Below, in pieces: positions 19,751 through 29,872 of a stretch of DNA of 64,000 nucleotides. Under the pieces are notes generated by a model that searched no databases, had not been told where the DNA came from, and worked only from the letters and a program-made list of their open reading frames with translations. The translations under genes and the position numbers were made by a program. Position 1 is the stretch's first letter. Each line of letters opens with the position of its first letter. Origin of the DNA: CAIKMD01 sp963803265 (lineage in GTDB: Bacteria; Pseudomonadota; Alphaproteobacteria; ATCC43930; CGMCC-115725); assembly GCA_963803265.1 (NCBI GenBank), contig CAWDLZ010000011.1, forward strand, positions 310,001-374,000. The letters are read 5' to 3'.

Positions 19751-20811
19751 TCAAAACCGATAAGCCCAATCTCGCAGTCCGATGGACATGATGGTCCAGG
19801 GCTGATCGACGAGCTTGTTCCAGGCAAGGCAACAATGGTCGACGATATCGTCGTAGGAACCGAAGACGCGGTTGGAGAGCCAGTTGTTGCGGGTGAACTG
19901 CCAGATGTTCTCGACCGGATTGAGCTCGGGTGCTTTCGGCGGCAACGGCATCAATGTGATGTTCGGCGGGACATCGAGCTTGGCGGAGAGATGCCAGCCG
20001 GCTTGATCGAGCAGCAAAACGGCGTGAGCGTCGGGCTCGACCGTCCGGGAGATTTCCGCGAGATGCAGCGTCATGGCAGCGGTGTTGCAGAACGGCAGGA
20101 TGAGGCCGGCTGCGGTGCCCCGGGCCGGACAGATCGCGCCGAAGATGTAGGTCGAGCACGTCCGCTGATCGTGCGGCGCTGATGGCCTTGTGCCGCGCCG
20201 CGCCCATCGGCGGGCGATCTTGTTCTTCTGCCCGATCCGGGCTTCGTCTTGGAACCATACCTCTATCGACTTGCCAGCCGCCTCTCGTTTCGCGATCTCG
20301 TCCAGGCTCGTGGCGAAGTTTTTTTAAACGTCTCAAGCGCTTCGGGATCCTGGGCATGATGACGAGGACGGGCCGACAGCTTCCGGAAGCCCATGGCTCG
20401 CAATTCGCGGCTCAGCGTCTGCTTGCTGATCGATATCCGGAACTCCTCGAACACCCATTGCGCCAGATCAACGAGGCGCCAACGCACCACGCCATGAGCC
20501 GCCGGTATCGGACCGCTCTCGACAAGCCGCATCAAAACCCGCCGCTGCTCGTCGTTCAGCAGCGACCGATTGCGCGCCGCCTTGCCGTTGATCAGCCCCG
20601 CCGGACCTGCCGCGTTGAGTGCCAGAACCCAGTCCCGCACCGTCCGTAGCCCAACCCCGCCGATCCTCGCCGCCTCGGTCCGCGAGCCGCCGTCATAGAT
20701 CGCCGCCAATGCTAGCAAACGCCGGGTCTGGTCGGCGTTTCCTGACCGCTTCGCCAACTCACGCAATCGCCTCGCGTCGTAATCCACCCGAACCTGAACC
20801 GTAGCCGCCAT
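19751..20811 (-). CDS. IS630-family transposase, read by -1 frameshift
   Basis: The first frame (from ATG at 20811) carries the N-terminal helix-turn-helix region (TRRLLALAAIYDGGSRTEAA; RTVRDWVLALN). The second carries the DDE catalytic part: WFQDEARIGQKNK, then LLLDQAGWHLS, then the PPKAPELNPVENIWQ block with the catalytic Glu. The switch occurs at a run of seven A on the coding strand (20319-20325 as T7), where slipping back one base turns FKKT into FKKNFATSLDEI. IS630 elements with this kind of programmed slippage are known, and here the shift is -1, unlike all other breaks in the window. Joined length about 353 residues, normal for the family. Confidence 0.85.
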
Positions 20812-20888
20812 CGCAAACCCCCGGTCGTTTCTACAGGTGAATCATATTTTCGGCCGGTTGGGAATCCCCACGAGGGTCGCGCTCAGCG

Positions 20889-20899
20889 GGACTTGGTAT
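20889..20899 (-). repeat. Right terminal inverted repeat of the IS630 element
   Basis: GGACTTGGTAT, an exact reverse complement of 19734-19744, followed by TA. Confidence 0.8.
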
Positions 20900-21546
20900 T
20901 AGACCCCGAGTTTCTCCGCGTAATGGCTGCCCTACTGGAAAAATTTCCACGTGCTGGATATGGCCATTGCAATATCTCTGAGATCGATGCCAACGGGAAT
21001 CGTAAGAGGACACGGCGACTTCGGCCGAGGCCAACTTACGAGGAGCCTGACGTATCGCTTCGTCGTAGCGCTTCGGGCTACAGAGTTGCCGCCAACATAG
21101 TTATTTATCGGTCGGACGCGCTCCGCGCCGCAAATTATTATAGGCAGGGCTGGAAATTCGGCGAAGATTGGGACCTTTCTATTCGGCTCGCTGATCTGGG
21201 GTGGGGCAACGTATTCTCGCCGCTCGTGTTGGGAAGTTACCGCGTGTGGAACGACGCTCAGAATGTACGGGCCAAGCGGCGCATCACACAGATTTCACGG
21301 GTGCTGGCGATATACTACGAGACACTGGAGCCTATCTATCGTGCCCGGCAGTGGGAACTTGCCCGGCTCCGGCACCTTCGGCGGAAGCATGCAAAGGAAG
21401 CCGTGGGGGTCCTCAGTTCCACCCTCTTCTCACGAGCCGAGAAGAGCGAGATATTGCGGCTCCTAAAACTACTTGGGGATTCGCCCGGTCTGCGACGCCG
21501 TATTTTGTTTGAGAAGCCTGGGCCTCGGCGGCATTTTCACGGCTAA
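20893..21546 (+). pseudogene. Family 2 glycosyltransferase, 5' end lost at the IS630 insertion
   Basis: About 217 residues in a frame that begins inside the IS630 end (TTG at 20893) and ends at 21546. The body starts LDPEFLRVMAALLEKFP, part of a GT-A fold rather than an N-terminus; the usual nucleotide-binding start and DxD region are missing. Later blocks (GYRVAANIVIYRSDALRAA; GWKFGEDWDLSIRLADLGWG) match the acceptor side of GT2 enzymes, with ED-W as the likely catalytic-base motif. It belongs to the exopolysaccharide locus to its right and is probably inactive. GC content is lower than in the catabolic genes. Confidence 0.7.
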
Positions 21547-21632
21547 AAATTCGATTACTAGAGCGATGAAGTCTGGCGTAAAGCTTGGTATCTCGCTTTT
21601 AGCTCGCCACGGGTGAAGCCGAGTCTGATGAG

Positions 21633-23060
21633 CTACTGCACGACGCCTTTTGATTTTCTAAGTGGCGCTCCTAGACGAGGAGGCAGACGGGCCCAAGCCC
21701 GCGGTATTCGTGACAGCGCAAGCGTTATACCGACCGAAAACCAGCAAAAGCTCAGCAATTGGTTTTGGGCGACGACCTGCCCTAAAACAACAAGGTAGCT
21801 CGAAAAGCCGAACATGACGAGCGCCGACGCATCGCCCGTTTGCCGATTCTTTTGGAGAGCCAGCCAGCCGAGCCACAGGAAAACCCACACCCGAAAAGCG
21901 ATGAACGCCAAACCGACGACCGGTCCAAGCTCTTGGATTATCCGCGGCCATTCATACTCGCCCAGATACCAATCGACGACAGTGCCGTTGTTCACCAGAT
22001 AAGAGGCCGCATTGGAGCCCGCGCCCATCCCAGCGCCAAGAACAGGGGTTTCGGACAAGTCATTTGGACCCAGGCTGAACATTCCAATAGCGCGATCGAA
22101 GGTCGAACCTTCCGCGGCAACCGCGTCGCTTTGGCGTTCGGTCATGGCGGCAAAGGATGTCGGAAACACGAACATGAAGACAAGGATGAAAAGCCCCGTA
22201 AACAAAACCGCGGCGATCAGCCGCGAAGCGCTGCGCGAGAGGCGCGGGGCGGTCAGCGCGGCGGCGCCGAAGGCCGCCAATATCAATAGGGCGCCGCCGA
22301 AGAAGGTTCGCGAGCCGCTGAGCGCGCCCATCGTCGCGGTGGCAACACTCGCGGCGAGAAGCAATGGGAAAGGCAGGCGAAAGGCATTCCTGCGCTCCCA
22401 CCCGATTACGATTACCGCGACCATCAGCGCCGCGTAAGTCGATTGGGCCTGGGTGAAGGTGAAGGGGCCGTAGGTGCGCACGATGTCTTCCACGACGAGG
22501 AATCGGCCTCGGATATCACTGATATCGTCCAAGAGCCCCTTATTGATCGGCGACGCCACGGGCGAGGAAAATTGCGCCACCACCAGCAAGCCGATCGGAA
22601 TGGAAAGCCAAAGGCAAACCAGGATCCAGCGCCGCGTATCGGCGGGACGCCACAAGTCTCGGATGATGAAGGCGAGCGGGATATACATCAGATAGGCACG
22701 ATACCCGATCAGATAGACGAGAACCGGGAGCGGATTTCCGGCATATTGGATGAGCGCGAAGACCAAAGCGAAGACCGAGGCCGCCACCCAGTAGACGATC
22801 CACATCGGTTTCCGGCGGGACAGCCCGAGATATTCCCAATAGATCCAGAGCAGGATCGGATCGCGGATGAGCACGAGGGGCTGCTGGATGGGGTTGAGAA
22901 TCCATTTTCGCAAGACCCCCTCGGCCGGGAGAAGAACGAAGAACAGAACGATCAGCAAGGCAATGCGGTTGCGGCGGCGCTCATAGCTCGATCGCGCCGC
23001 CCGCGCCTTCGGCGGAGCGAGAACGGCGCCACCAGCCGATTCATCCGCGGCGCTTGTCAT
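21633..23060 (-). CDS. Polysaccharide polymerase-like integral membrane protein
   Basis: 475 residues with about ten hydrophobic segments, an N-terminal cytoplasmic stretch of about 30 residues (MTSAADESAGGAVLAPPKAR) and a long periplasmic loop around residues 280-370. This topology and features such as RAYLMYIPLAFIIRDLW, TLTQAQS-like FTFTQAQSTYAALM and GAGMGAGSNAASY suggest a Wzy-type exopolysaccharide polymerase, but no enzyme-specific motif proves it. The ATG (23060) overlaps the TGA of the flippase (ATGA), so the two are coupled. The second Wzy_C-type protein, at 28466, would then act as ligase, or the roles could be swapped. Confidence 0.65.
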   Translation of the reverse strand: MTSAADESAGGAVLAPPKARAARSSYERRRNRIALLIVLFFVLLPAEGVLRKWILNPIQQPLVLIRDPILLWIYWEYLGLSRRKPMWIVYWVAASVFALVFALIQYAGNPLPVLVYLIGYRAYLMYIPLAFIIRDLWRPADTRRWILVCLWLSIPIGLLVVAQFSSPVASPINKGLLDDISDIRGRFLVVEDIVRTYGPFTFTQAQSTYAALMVAVIVIGWERRNAFRLPFPLLLAASVATATMGALSGSRTFFGGALLILAAFGAAALTAPRLSRSASRLIAAVLFTGLFILVFMFVFPTSFAAMTERQSDAVAAEGSTFDRAIGMFSLGPNDLSETPVLGAGMGAGSNAASYLVNNGTVVDWYLGEYEWPRIIQELGPVVGLAFIAFRVWVFLWLGWLALQKNRQTGDASALVMFGFSSYLVVLGQVVAQNQLLSFCWFSVGITLALSRIPRAWARLPPRLGAPLRKSKGVVQ

Positions 23061-24491
23061 GCCCGGTTCTCCCGGCTTGGCCTCAAGCGCAGCGCGGCAA
23101 GGCGATGCCGATGTTCCTTAAGCGCTCGCGATAGCTCTCTGGCGCCGGCGAATAAATCGAGCTGTTCGCGAACGAAGGGGAGCAACGACGCGTTCAAATG
23201 CCGCGCCGCGAACATAAGGATGACGCCTGCGGTCAGCGCCTCGGACACGAGGAACCCTGCCCCCATGCCGGTTACATAAAAGCGCGGCGTCAGCATCGAG
23301 CCGACGCCCAGCCCGCCAAGCCCGAGCAAGAGCATCGCCAGCGCCGGAAGGAAGACGGCATTGTGGCCCATGAGATAGGATAAGGCGCTGCGGCCGAACT
23401 GGGTAAAAAACGAGGTGGCGAGCATGATCCCGAGGAGACCGCCATCGAACGCGATCTTATGGCTCGTCCAAACCGGGATTACGAACGGACTTGTCAGAAG
23501 GATGACCGCGGCAACGCCGAGATAATTGGCCACGGCAAACCGGCTGCCGTGAATGACCATCTCGCGCGACGCCGAGGCACGATCCTCGCTTCCGGAATTT
23601 CTCGCGAATTCCAATTGCAGCACCGGCATAATCAGATTCGTTATATGCGCGATCGACTGGACCAGCGTCCCGTATATCCCGAAAATCGCGACCGCCGCCG
23701 GGCCGGCGATCGCGCTCAGCGCGACGCGCGGTCCCTGAACGACCACGGCATTAACCGCCACATAGATGGTGGCGTGGCCGATCGATGGCCTCAATAGCTT
23801 CCAGAAGAGCGTCTTATCGAAAGTGCCGATGCGGATTCTCGCCCATGGGCTTACATAGCGAGCGAGACACGCGTGAAGGGCAAGATCGAGCATGCCGGTA
23901 ACAGTCGAAATGAGCGCCACAGCAAGCGGCATCGCGCGCCAGACTGCAACGGCCACGATGATCGCGGCGGAGCTCGATGATTTTCATGGTTCCCGAGACA
24001 AAGTTGGGCAGCCAGTAACGTCCGGCGGCGTTGATCGCGCCAGCGTAGAGGCCCTTCACCGTCATGGCGATGATCTGGGCGAGGATGAGCGACATGATCG
24101 CGATGAGCGCGGCCTGACTGATGGTGACGATCTGGAGCGCGTGTCGCACCGGAAGCACCGACGCCACCCAAATAAGGACTATTCCGATCGGTAGCATCGC
24201 CGCGATCAGAATGTTGAGAGAGACTTGAAAGATACGCGCAGCTTCGGGCAGCGCGTCTTTCGCGACGGCGTTGATCATGGTCATGCAGGCCGCGCTCGAT
24301 AGCCCGAAATTAGACAACATCAGGTACGAGGCGAGGGAGGTCAAGGCCAGCCACTCGCCATAGGTCTCGATTCCCCAAACGCGCAGAAGAACCGGGATCG
24401 TGACGAGAGCATTCAAGAATACCGAGGCACGCGCATAAGCTTGCCCCCCGAAACCCGAAGCTAAACGTCGAGAAGCGCCGCTCATTACCAC
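23057..24491 (-). pseudogene. Polysaccharide flippase (Wzx/MATE-like), +1 frameshifted
   Basis: About 477 residues if repaired, with twelve or so hydrophobic segments. The N-terminal block GFGGQAYARASVFLNALVTI and the later LEFARNSGSEDRASASREMV fit Wzx-type lipid-linked oligosaccharide flippases. Start GTG at 24491 (AAAGG 6 nt upstream) or ATG at 24485. The break lies near 23966-23976, around the GGCGGAGCTCG on the plus strand; with one base removed, TMKIIELAAIIVAVAVWRAM runs through. It overlaps the polymerase gene by 4 nt. Confidence 0.72.
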
Positions 24492-24571
24492 ATGATACCT
24501 TTCCGAGTGTGGAAGGCAATTCTATACTTCCTAAGTGCGGTAATGTTTGTCTCGCTATCCGTGGAGGCTCG

Positions 24572-25375
24572 ATGTCGACGTTTGTCAGGGACATGGATCG
24601 GGACGGCTTCGCCTTGTTACACGGAGCGATCGGGTCGGAGGAAGTCCTACGAGCGAGGGATTATTGCGTCACCGAATGGGAGGCGTTCAAGAACGCCAAC
24701 GATTTATGGTTTGGTGGCGGGCGAATCCTCGGCCACATCAACTATTATCCGGCCGCCGATATGGATCTATTATCGACGATCCTGCGGGATCGCGGCATCG
24801 GCGACCTGGTAAGGAGTGTGTTGGGCGGCGATTGCCGCGTCAGAGCGGTGGTCGGCAACGTTAATCTCCCCGGTAGCCGCTACCAGCCCGATCATATTGA
24901 CGGCAACCTCAAACGGGATTTCCTGCTTCTGAACGTCCCGCTGGGCGACGTCAACGAGACAAACGGAGCGATCGAGCTCTATCCAGCGACGCACCGCACG
25001 AACTATTCCTTCGCCGAGTTCCGCAAATACCGCAGGACCCGCTCGGCGAGCCGGGTCAACACCCGTTCTGGCGATCTGATTTTCCGCTATCCCAACGTTT
25101 GGCATCGCGGAACGCCCAACCGATCGGCGAGGCCGCGCTTTATGCTCGGAGTGATGTATGGTCCGAAAAGTTCCGAATTGAAGCCACTCGTGGTCGGCCC
25201 ACAGCACCTCCCCCTACTCGAAGACGCACCAATCCCGGGCAACGCTATCGCTGGGGACGGCGGCGGGGGTCGATTCGCACCAAACTACTTCGGCCTCAAT
25301 TTAGCCGGTCGCGCGAAGGAATTGTTATGGTGCTTCGCCCCTGCAGGCTACGATTTAGCGCGCTGCTTCAGGTGA
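24572..25375 (+). CDS. Phytanoyl-CoA dioxygenase (PhyH)-family Fe(II)/2-oxoglutarate oxygenase
   Basis: 267 residues. The iron triad is H108-x-D110 (YQPDHIDGN) and H178 (NVWHRGTPN), with a downstream Arg (RSARPRF) as candidate 2-oxoglutarate ligand. Start ATG after GGAGG; the upstream extension to 24509 lacks family residues. It is set between the flippase and the Wzc-type kinase and convergent with the latter, so it may hydroxylate a sugar, lipid carrier or other component of the polysaccharide pathway. That role is inferred from position only; PhyH proteins have very diverse substrates. Confidence 0.8.
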   Translation: MSTFVRDMDRDGFALLHGAIGSEEVLRARDYCVTEWEAFKNANDLWFGGGRILGHINYYPAADMDLLSTILRDRGIGDLVRSVLGGDCRVRAVVGNVNLPGSRYQPDHIDGNLKRDFLLLNVPLGDVNETNGAIELYPATHRTNYSFAEFRKYRRTRSASRVNTRSGDLIFRYPNVWHRGTPNRSARPRFMLGVMYGPKSSELKPLVVGPQHLPLLEDAPIPGNAIAGDGGGGRFAPNYFGLNLAGRAKELLWCFAPAGYDLARCFR

Positions 25376-25406
25376 AGCAAAGAGCCGCGCATCTGCGCCA
25401 GAGAGT

Positions 25407-27716
25407 TCAGACGTCGCCATACGGCTTCCCTCCGTAAGCGGCGTACTCCTTGCCATACCGGCCATAGCGGCGACCGTAATGCCCGTAGTAATACCCCAAA
25501 TCGCCGTAACCATAGGTGGCGTGCTGCCGGAAATCCACGCGGGAAAGAACGACGCCCGCCAAGTTACCCCCGTTCGCGCGAAACGATTTGAGAGCGCCGA
25601 GAAGAACCGGGCGCGGGGTACGGCCCCAACGAACCAGGAATATCGTCGCGTCCGCGAGATGAGAAAGAATATAGGCATCGGAGACCGCCAGCACGGGCGG
25701 CGTGTCCAGCACGATCAGATCATAGTGGGGGCGCAGCACGTCGATCATGGATTTCAACTGCTTCGATCCCAGTAGGTCCTGAGGATTTGCCGTGCCCGGC
25801 GACGATGGGATGAAATGGAGGCCTGACGCCTCGTTAACCCGCATCGACCCTTGCATGTCGGCTCCGGGCTCGAATAACCCGAGGATTCCCGGTTTTCCTT
25901 CCACGCGAAGTAATTTGGCTATCACGGGGCGACGGAGATCACAATCGATCAGCAGTGCGCGCCCGCCCGAAAAAGCGACGCTGCTCGCCAGCGAGAGCGA
26001 GAAGACCGATTTGCCTTCGTCGGGCAAGGAGGAGGTGACCATCACGACCTTCGGCGGATTATCGATATCGGAATATCGCAGGGCCGTCCGCGCGCTGCGA
26101 ACAGCCTCCGAGTAGGGCGAGACCGGCTGACTTAAAATCGTGTCTTGAGGCGCCTTATTGTTAGATAAATCGGGAATGAGGCCCAACGGCGTTACGTGGG
26201 CGATTTTTTCGAGCTGGTGTCCGGTGCGGAAGCCGTTATCGAGCTTTTCTGCGCCGAATGCCGCCACTATCCCGATCAGGATCGACCCCAAGAACGCTAC
26301 GCTCATTATGATTGCCTTCGGCGGATACGATGGCAGAGTCGGCACAACGGCGGGCGCCATAAGGCGTGCATCGGCTTGTTGAATGTCCTCCTGGGCCGAG
26401 GTTTGCTTGAAGCGATTGAGAAAATTTTCGTAAAGCGTTCGGTTGGATTCCGCTTGCCGCTCCAATTCACGCAATTGGACCTCGGCCTGGCCTTGAGTCG
26501 AGGATGTCTGCTGGAGAGCCTGCAGACTGCCGCGCAGGGATGCTTCCTTCGCCCGAGCGGCCGCGACCTCGCCAGCCATAGAGGCGACGATCTTGTCGGT
26601 CTCCTCCTTGATCTTTTGCCGGAGGTCGCTTTCTTGCGCTTTGATATTGATCATCGCGGGATGCTCAGGCTTGTATCTCGTCGCGAGCTGAGCCTCCTGC
26701 GTCGCCAGATCGGTCTCCTGCTCCCGCAGCTTTTCGATCAACGGGGATGCCAGAACCTGCGCGGCTGCGTTGACCCCACCCGCCTTAAGTTGGCTTTGGA
26801 TTTGCTGAAGATTCGATTCTTTCTGCGCCCGATCGGCCGCCGCTAGAACGAGTTGCGTATTGATCTCGGACAATTGCTGCGCGTTAATCGTTTGACCAGC
26901 CGGTCCGCCTGTCTCGATTAAATTGTGTTGCGTCTTGAAGAGTTGCACGGCAGCATCGGACGCCTCTACCTGGCTTTTCAAGTCCGTCAGGTGATCGTTG
27001 AGCCACGCGTTGGCACGACGCACAGCCTCGAACTTTGCGTCGAGTTGACCGTCGAGATAGGCGTCGGCGTAGGCATCCGCGAGCCGCGCCGCGAGCTGCG
27101 GATTTTCCGACTCGACGCGAATTCCCAAAACGTAGGATCGGCCATCGTTAACGATATCTGTTTGCGATTGCAGCCTTCGAGTTGCAACTAACAGAGCAGT
27201 TTGTGCCAGATCGCCGTCGGCGGCACGAGTAGCCGATCCAAATCCGAGCAACGGTTCGATTTTCGCGAACGCGCCAGCCAATAAAGAAGGCGGCCGCAAG
27301 CGAGGATTGAATTCCGCAAGCTGCGTTAGATTGGTTTTCTTCGCCACTTGCTCCGCAATCGGCTCGGACTTTAAGACCTCGACTTCGCTACGGATTACGG
27401 CATCGTCATTGGATAAGCCGGAGAGAACCGCCTGCACATCGACAACTTGCGTCGTTCGCTCAGACAGAATGACGGACGATTGCGCGGTATAGCGCGGCGT
27501 GATCTGAAATACTGCCGCGGCGGTGATGACCGTTATGACCGTGATACAGGCAACCACGATGTTCTTTCTTCGGCGGAGAACCTGCAGCGACTGAATCAGA
27601 TCTATGCCTTCGTGTTCTTGCTCCGAAAACGGATTCTCGCGCGTCATCGAACGCCCAACGGCGCTTGGTGCAGAATTGTCGCGTGCGACTGGCGGAGTTA
27701 TGTCCGAAGCGTCCAT
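25407..27716 (-). CDS. Wzc/ExoP-type polysaccharide co-polymerase and bacterial tyrosine kinase
   Basis: 769 residues. An N-terminal membrane segment (residues about 50-75) and Wzz domain are followed by a long coiled-coil periplasmic region (about 180-430), a second membrane segment near 470, and a cytoplasmic BY-kinase domain. The kinase has Walker A SSLPDEGKS, Walker A' ALLIDCDLRRP and Walker B LIVLDTPPV. The last 38 residues contain eleven tyrosines in Gly-rich spacing (GDLGYYYGHYGRRYGRYGKE), the cluster that is phosphorylated in trans. It controls chain length and export of exopolysaccharide. Start ATG with GAGGT 8 nt upstream; the frame extends to 27764 without support. Confidence 0.92.
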   Translation of the reverse strand: MDASDITPPVARDNSAPSAVGRSMTRENPFSEQEHEGIDLIQSLQVLRRRKNIVVACITVITVITAAAVFQITPRYTAQSSVILSERTTQVVDVQAVLSGLSNDDAVIRSEVEVLKSEPIAEQVAKKTNLTQLAEFNPRLRPPSLLAGAFAKIEPLLGFGSATRAADGDLAQTALLVATRRLQSQTDIVNDGRSYVLGIRVESENPQLAARLADAYADAYLDGQLDAKFEAVRRANAWLNDHLTDLKSQVEASDAAVQLFKTQHNLIETGGPAGQTINAQQLSEINTQLVLAAADRAQKESNLQQIQSQLKAGGVNAAAQVLASPLIEKLREQETDLATQEAQLATRYKPEHPAMINIKAQESDLRQKIKEETDKIVASMAGEVAAARAKEASLRGSLQALQQTSSTQGQAEVQLRELERQAESNRTLYENFLNRFKQTSAQEDIQQADARLMAPAVVPTLPSYPPKAIIMSVAFLGSILIGIVAAFGAEKLDNGFRTGHQLEKIAHVTPLGLIPDLSNNKAPQDTILSQPVSPYSEAVRSARTALRYSDIDNPPKVVMVTSSLPDEGKSVFSLSLASSVAFSGGRALLIDCDLRRPVIAKLLRVEGKPGILGLFEPGADMQGSMRVNEASGLHFIPSSPGTANPQDLLGSKQLKSMIDVLRPHYDLIVLDTPPVLAVSDAYILSHLADATIFLVRWGRTPRPVLLGALKSFRANGGNLAGVVLSRVDFRQHATYGYGDLGYYYGHYGRRYGRYGKEYAAYGGKPYGDV

Positions 27717-28465
27717 ATCCGAGACCTCACATGCAAGGCATACTGGGCAGCCCGCCCTCGTCAATACGCGAGAATCTCTTGTAATTTATCACAAATCTCA
27801 TCCTTTTCACGCTAAACCCGGGACCGGAGGCGAGGACGAGCCGTTCGGATGCTGAAAAGGGAATCTTCGGGGAGTCCAATGAGCAACATCGATTCGACCG
27901 ACCCTTGGCCGCCGCAAGATTGATTCAATAGGGTGGCATCGCCGATTCGATTGTTACCCATCGTTACGCCCGAGCCGACTTTCTCAGCGGTCTCCTGAAA
28001 GTGCTGTTCCCCTACACGGACACGATCAGCCAGCAGCACCATACCACTCTTATCGGTGTTCGCGTCAGCCCACGAGTCGGTCCCCGAGGCGATTGGCTCG
28101 TAGTGTCTACCCGCCGGCCAACACAAGCGCATTATGTGGTCCCGTGAATTTTCTCGCCGGGCCCCAATTTATAGCCAACGACCGCAGCCGCGTGCGCCGG
28201 GCTTCCGGGCAGGAGACAGGCCAAAGTGAGGAAAAATATCAATTGCTACATTCCCAGCAGCCTCATCATATTCCTTCCTCTAGTCTGCCGCTATGCGCCG
28301 CGTTTGCCCCCGTCGGACCAGGCGTTCTCGATGATGCTTAGCCGAGCGTGCGCTCTCGATCAGAAGATATTTTTATCTTATGCTTTAATTTGCAGTAACC
28401 TCTATTGCCCGTTGGCCAAAGGGTCAGCCGAGGCGAGTGCTGAAACGATCACCGCTTCCTGAAGC
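27717..28465. other. Gene-poor gap between the Wzc kinase and the O-antigen ligase
   Basis: 749 bp with lower GC than the flanks. Short open frames exist on both strands (27812-28132 minus, 28226-28462 plus), but none has a convincing ribosome site, domain or composition. The kinase and ligase genes diverge from here, so promoters for both should lie inside it. I see no clear -35/-10 pair or operator. Confidence 0.5.
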
Positions 28466-29872
28466 ATGAATGCCAGCATTCCGAGTGCCGTGATTAAGAC
28501 GCGCGGCTCGTCCCTGGGCGCAGAAAGTCGCGCTAGCCGTCTCGTCTTCGGCGCCCTCTTGACCGTCGTGTTGCTCGCGCCGCTGCCGCTCGGCGCCGCC
28601 CGTCCCCTCGCCTGGGATGCGCTGGGTCTTGCCGTCGCGGTCTTGCTGGCCGCCAGCTTTGCCATCCCGCGGCGGGAATTCGGGCGTTTCCCGAAGGATT
28701 TGTTGCCCGCCGTTTGTTCGCTCGCCGCCGTGCTGTGCTTCGCTATCGTGCAAACGGCTATCATCATTCCCCATCGACTATGGAACCCGATCTGGGACCA
28801 AGCCGCCGAAGCGCTGGGATATCCGCTGCACGGCTCGATCGCGATCGATCGGCAGGCTGCGCTCGTTGCGATATTTCGCCTTATCGCCTATGCGGGCGTA
28901 TTCTATGTGGCTCACGCATTGGGCCGCAGCGCGGCGCGGTCGCGCTTGGGCGTGGCTGCGGTAAGCATCGGCGGGACGGCCTATGCCGGTTATGGGCTTA
29001 TCGCCTATTGGCTCGGCAATCGCACGATCTTGTGGCTGAGCAAGTGGGCTTATCCAGGGGATCTCACCGGTACTTTCGTCAACCGCAACTCATTCGCGAC
29101 TTTCCTGGGAGTCTGCCTCCTCGCCACACTGTGCCGGCTCGTCATGTCGTTGAAGCGGCCGCGCTTTGGCGCGACTTGGCGGGATAAAGCCAGACTTTCG
29201 ATCGAATTTCTGAGCGCCCGATCATGGCTCTTGGTTTGCGTCTTCGTACAGGCTACGGCCCTGTTGCTCACACACTCCCGAGGAGGCAATATCTCGACGC
29301 TATTCGGCATTCTCGTTTTCGCGTTGGCACTGTCTCAGGCTCCGAGCCTTGGTCGTGCCCGTTATGGGGGGATCGCCGCTCTCGCCATTCTAATGGTCCT
29401 CGTCGCGCTTTTTATCAGTGGCGGGGGTGTCTTTACCCGAATGCTGGACGCCGACAGCGATGCCGAAGGGCGGCTCGCGATTTACAGAAGTGTGCTGCAA
29501 GCGATCGCCGACCACCCGATTTTAGGTACGGGGCTCGGCTCGTTCATCTCGATATTTCCGCTTTATCGCAGCGACGTCATTTCGACGGGCTTCGTGAATG
29601 CGGCGCATAACGATTATCTCGAAACTATACTTGAGCTAGGAATCCCCGCGGCGCTGGCGCTATTTCTCTCCATCGCTTGGCTCGTCGCGCTCTGCGTTAG
29701 AGGGCTGCGCCGCCGCCGCCGCGACGCCGCTTTTCCGTGCCTTGGCGTAGCGGTGTCTGCGCTGGTCGGCTTGCACGCCCTGGTGGATTTCAGTCTGCAT
29801 ATCCCGGCTGTGACGGTGACTTATCTTTTCCTTCTCGGCCTTGCGGTCGCGCAGTCGCGCTCCAGCGTCTAA
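28466..29872 (+). CDS. O-antigen ligase/polymerase (Wzy_C family) membrane protein
   Basis: 468 residues with about eleven hydrophobic segments. The Wzy_C region is clear: TGTFVNRNSFATFLGVCLLA, then LTHSRGG, GTGLGSFISIFPLYR and AAHNDYLETILELGIPAAL, blocks shared by WaaL-type ligases and related polymerases that join a polysaccharide from undecaprenyl diphosphate to an acceptor. Start ATG at 28466 with a weak ribosome site. It runs opposite to the kinase gene and its stop overlaps the stop of the downstream minus-strand gene by 4 nt. Confidence 0.85.
   Translation: MNASIPSAVIKTRGSSLGAESRASRLVFGALLTVVLLAPLPLGAARPLAWDALGLAVAVLLAASFAIPRREFGRFPKDLLPAVCSLAAVLCFAIVQTAIIIPHRLWNPIWDQAAEALGYPLHGSIAIDRQAALVAIFRLIAYAGVFYVAHALGRSAARSRLGVAAVSIGGTAYAGYGLIAYWLGNRTILWLSKWAYPGDLTGTFVNRNSFATFLGVCLLATLCRLVMSLKRPRFGATWRDKARLSIEFLSARSWLLVCVFVQATALLLTHSRGGNISTLFGILVFALALSQAPSLGRARYGGIAALAILMVLVALFISGGGVFTRMLDADSDAEGRLAIYRSVLQAIADHPILGTGLGSFISIFPLYRSDVISTGFVNAAHNDYLETILELGIPAALALFLSIAWLVALCVRGLRRRRRDAAFPCLGVAVSALVGLHALVDFSLHIPAVTVTYLFLLGLAVAQSRSSV

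Larger units (their letters stand above)
19734..20899. mobile_element. IS630-family insertion sequence (1166 bp)
   Basis: Perfect 11-bp terminal inverted repeats (ATACCAAGTCC at 19734-19744 and its complement at 20889-20899) are flanked by TA on both sides (19732-19733 and 20900-20901), the target-site duplication expected for IS630. One transposase with a -1 slippery site fills the element. The right end truncates a glycosyltransferase whose 5' part is not on the other side, so a deletion accompanied or followed insertion. Confidence 0.85.

Noticed and set aside
27812..28132. 106-codon minus-strand frame upstream of the Wzc kinase
   Set aside because: No start signal, no recognisable domain, atypical composition.
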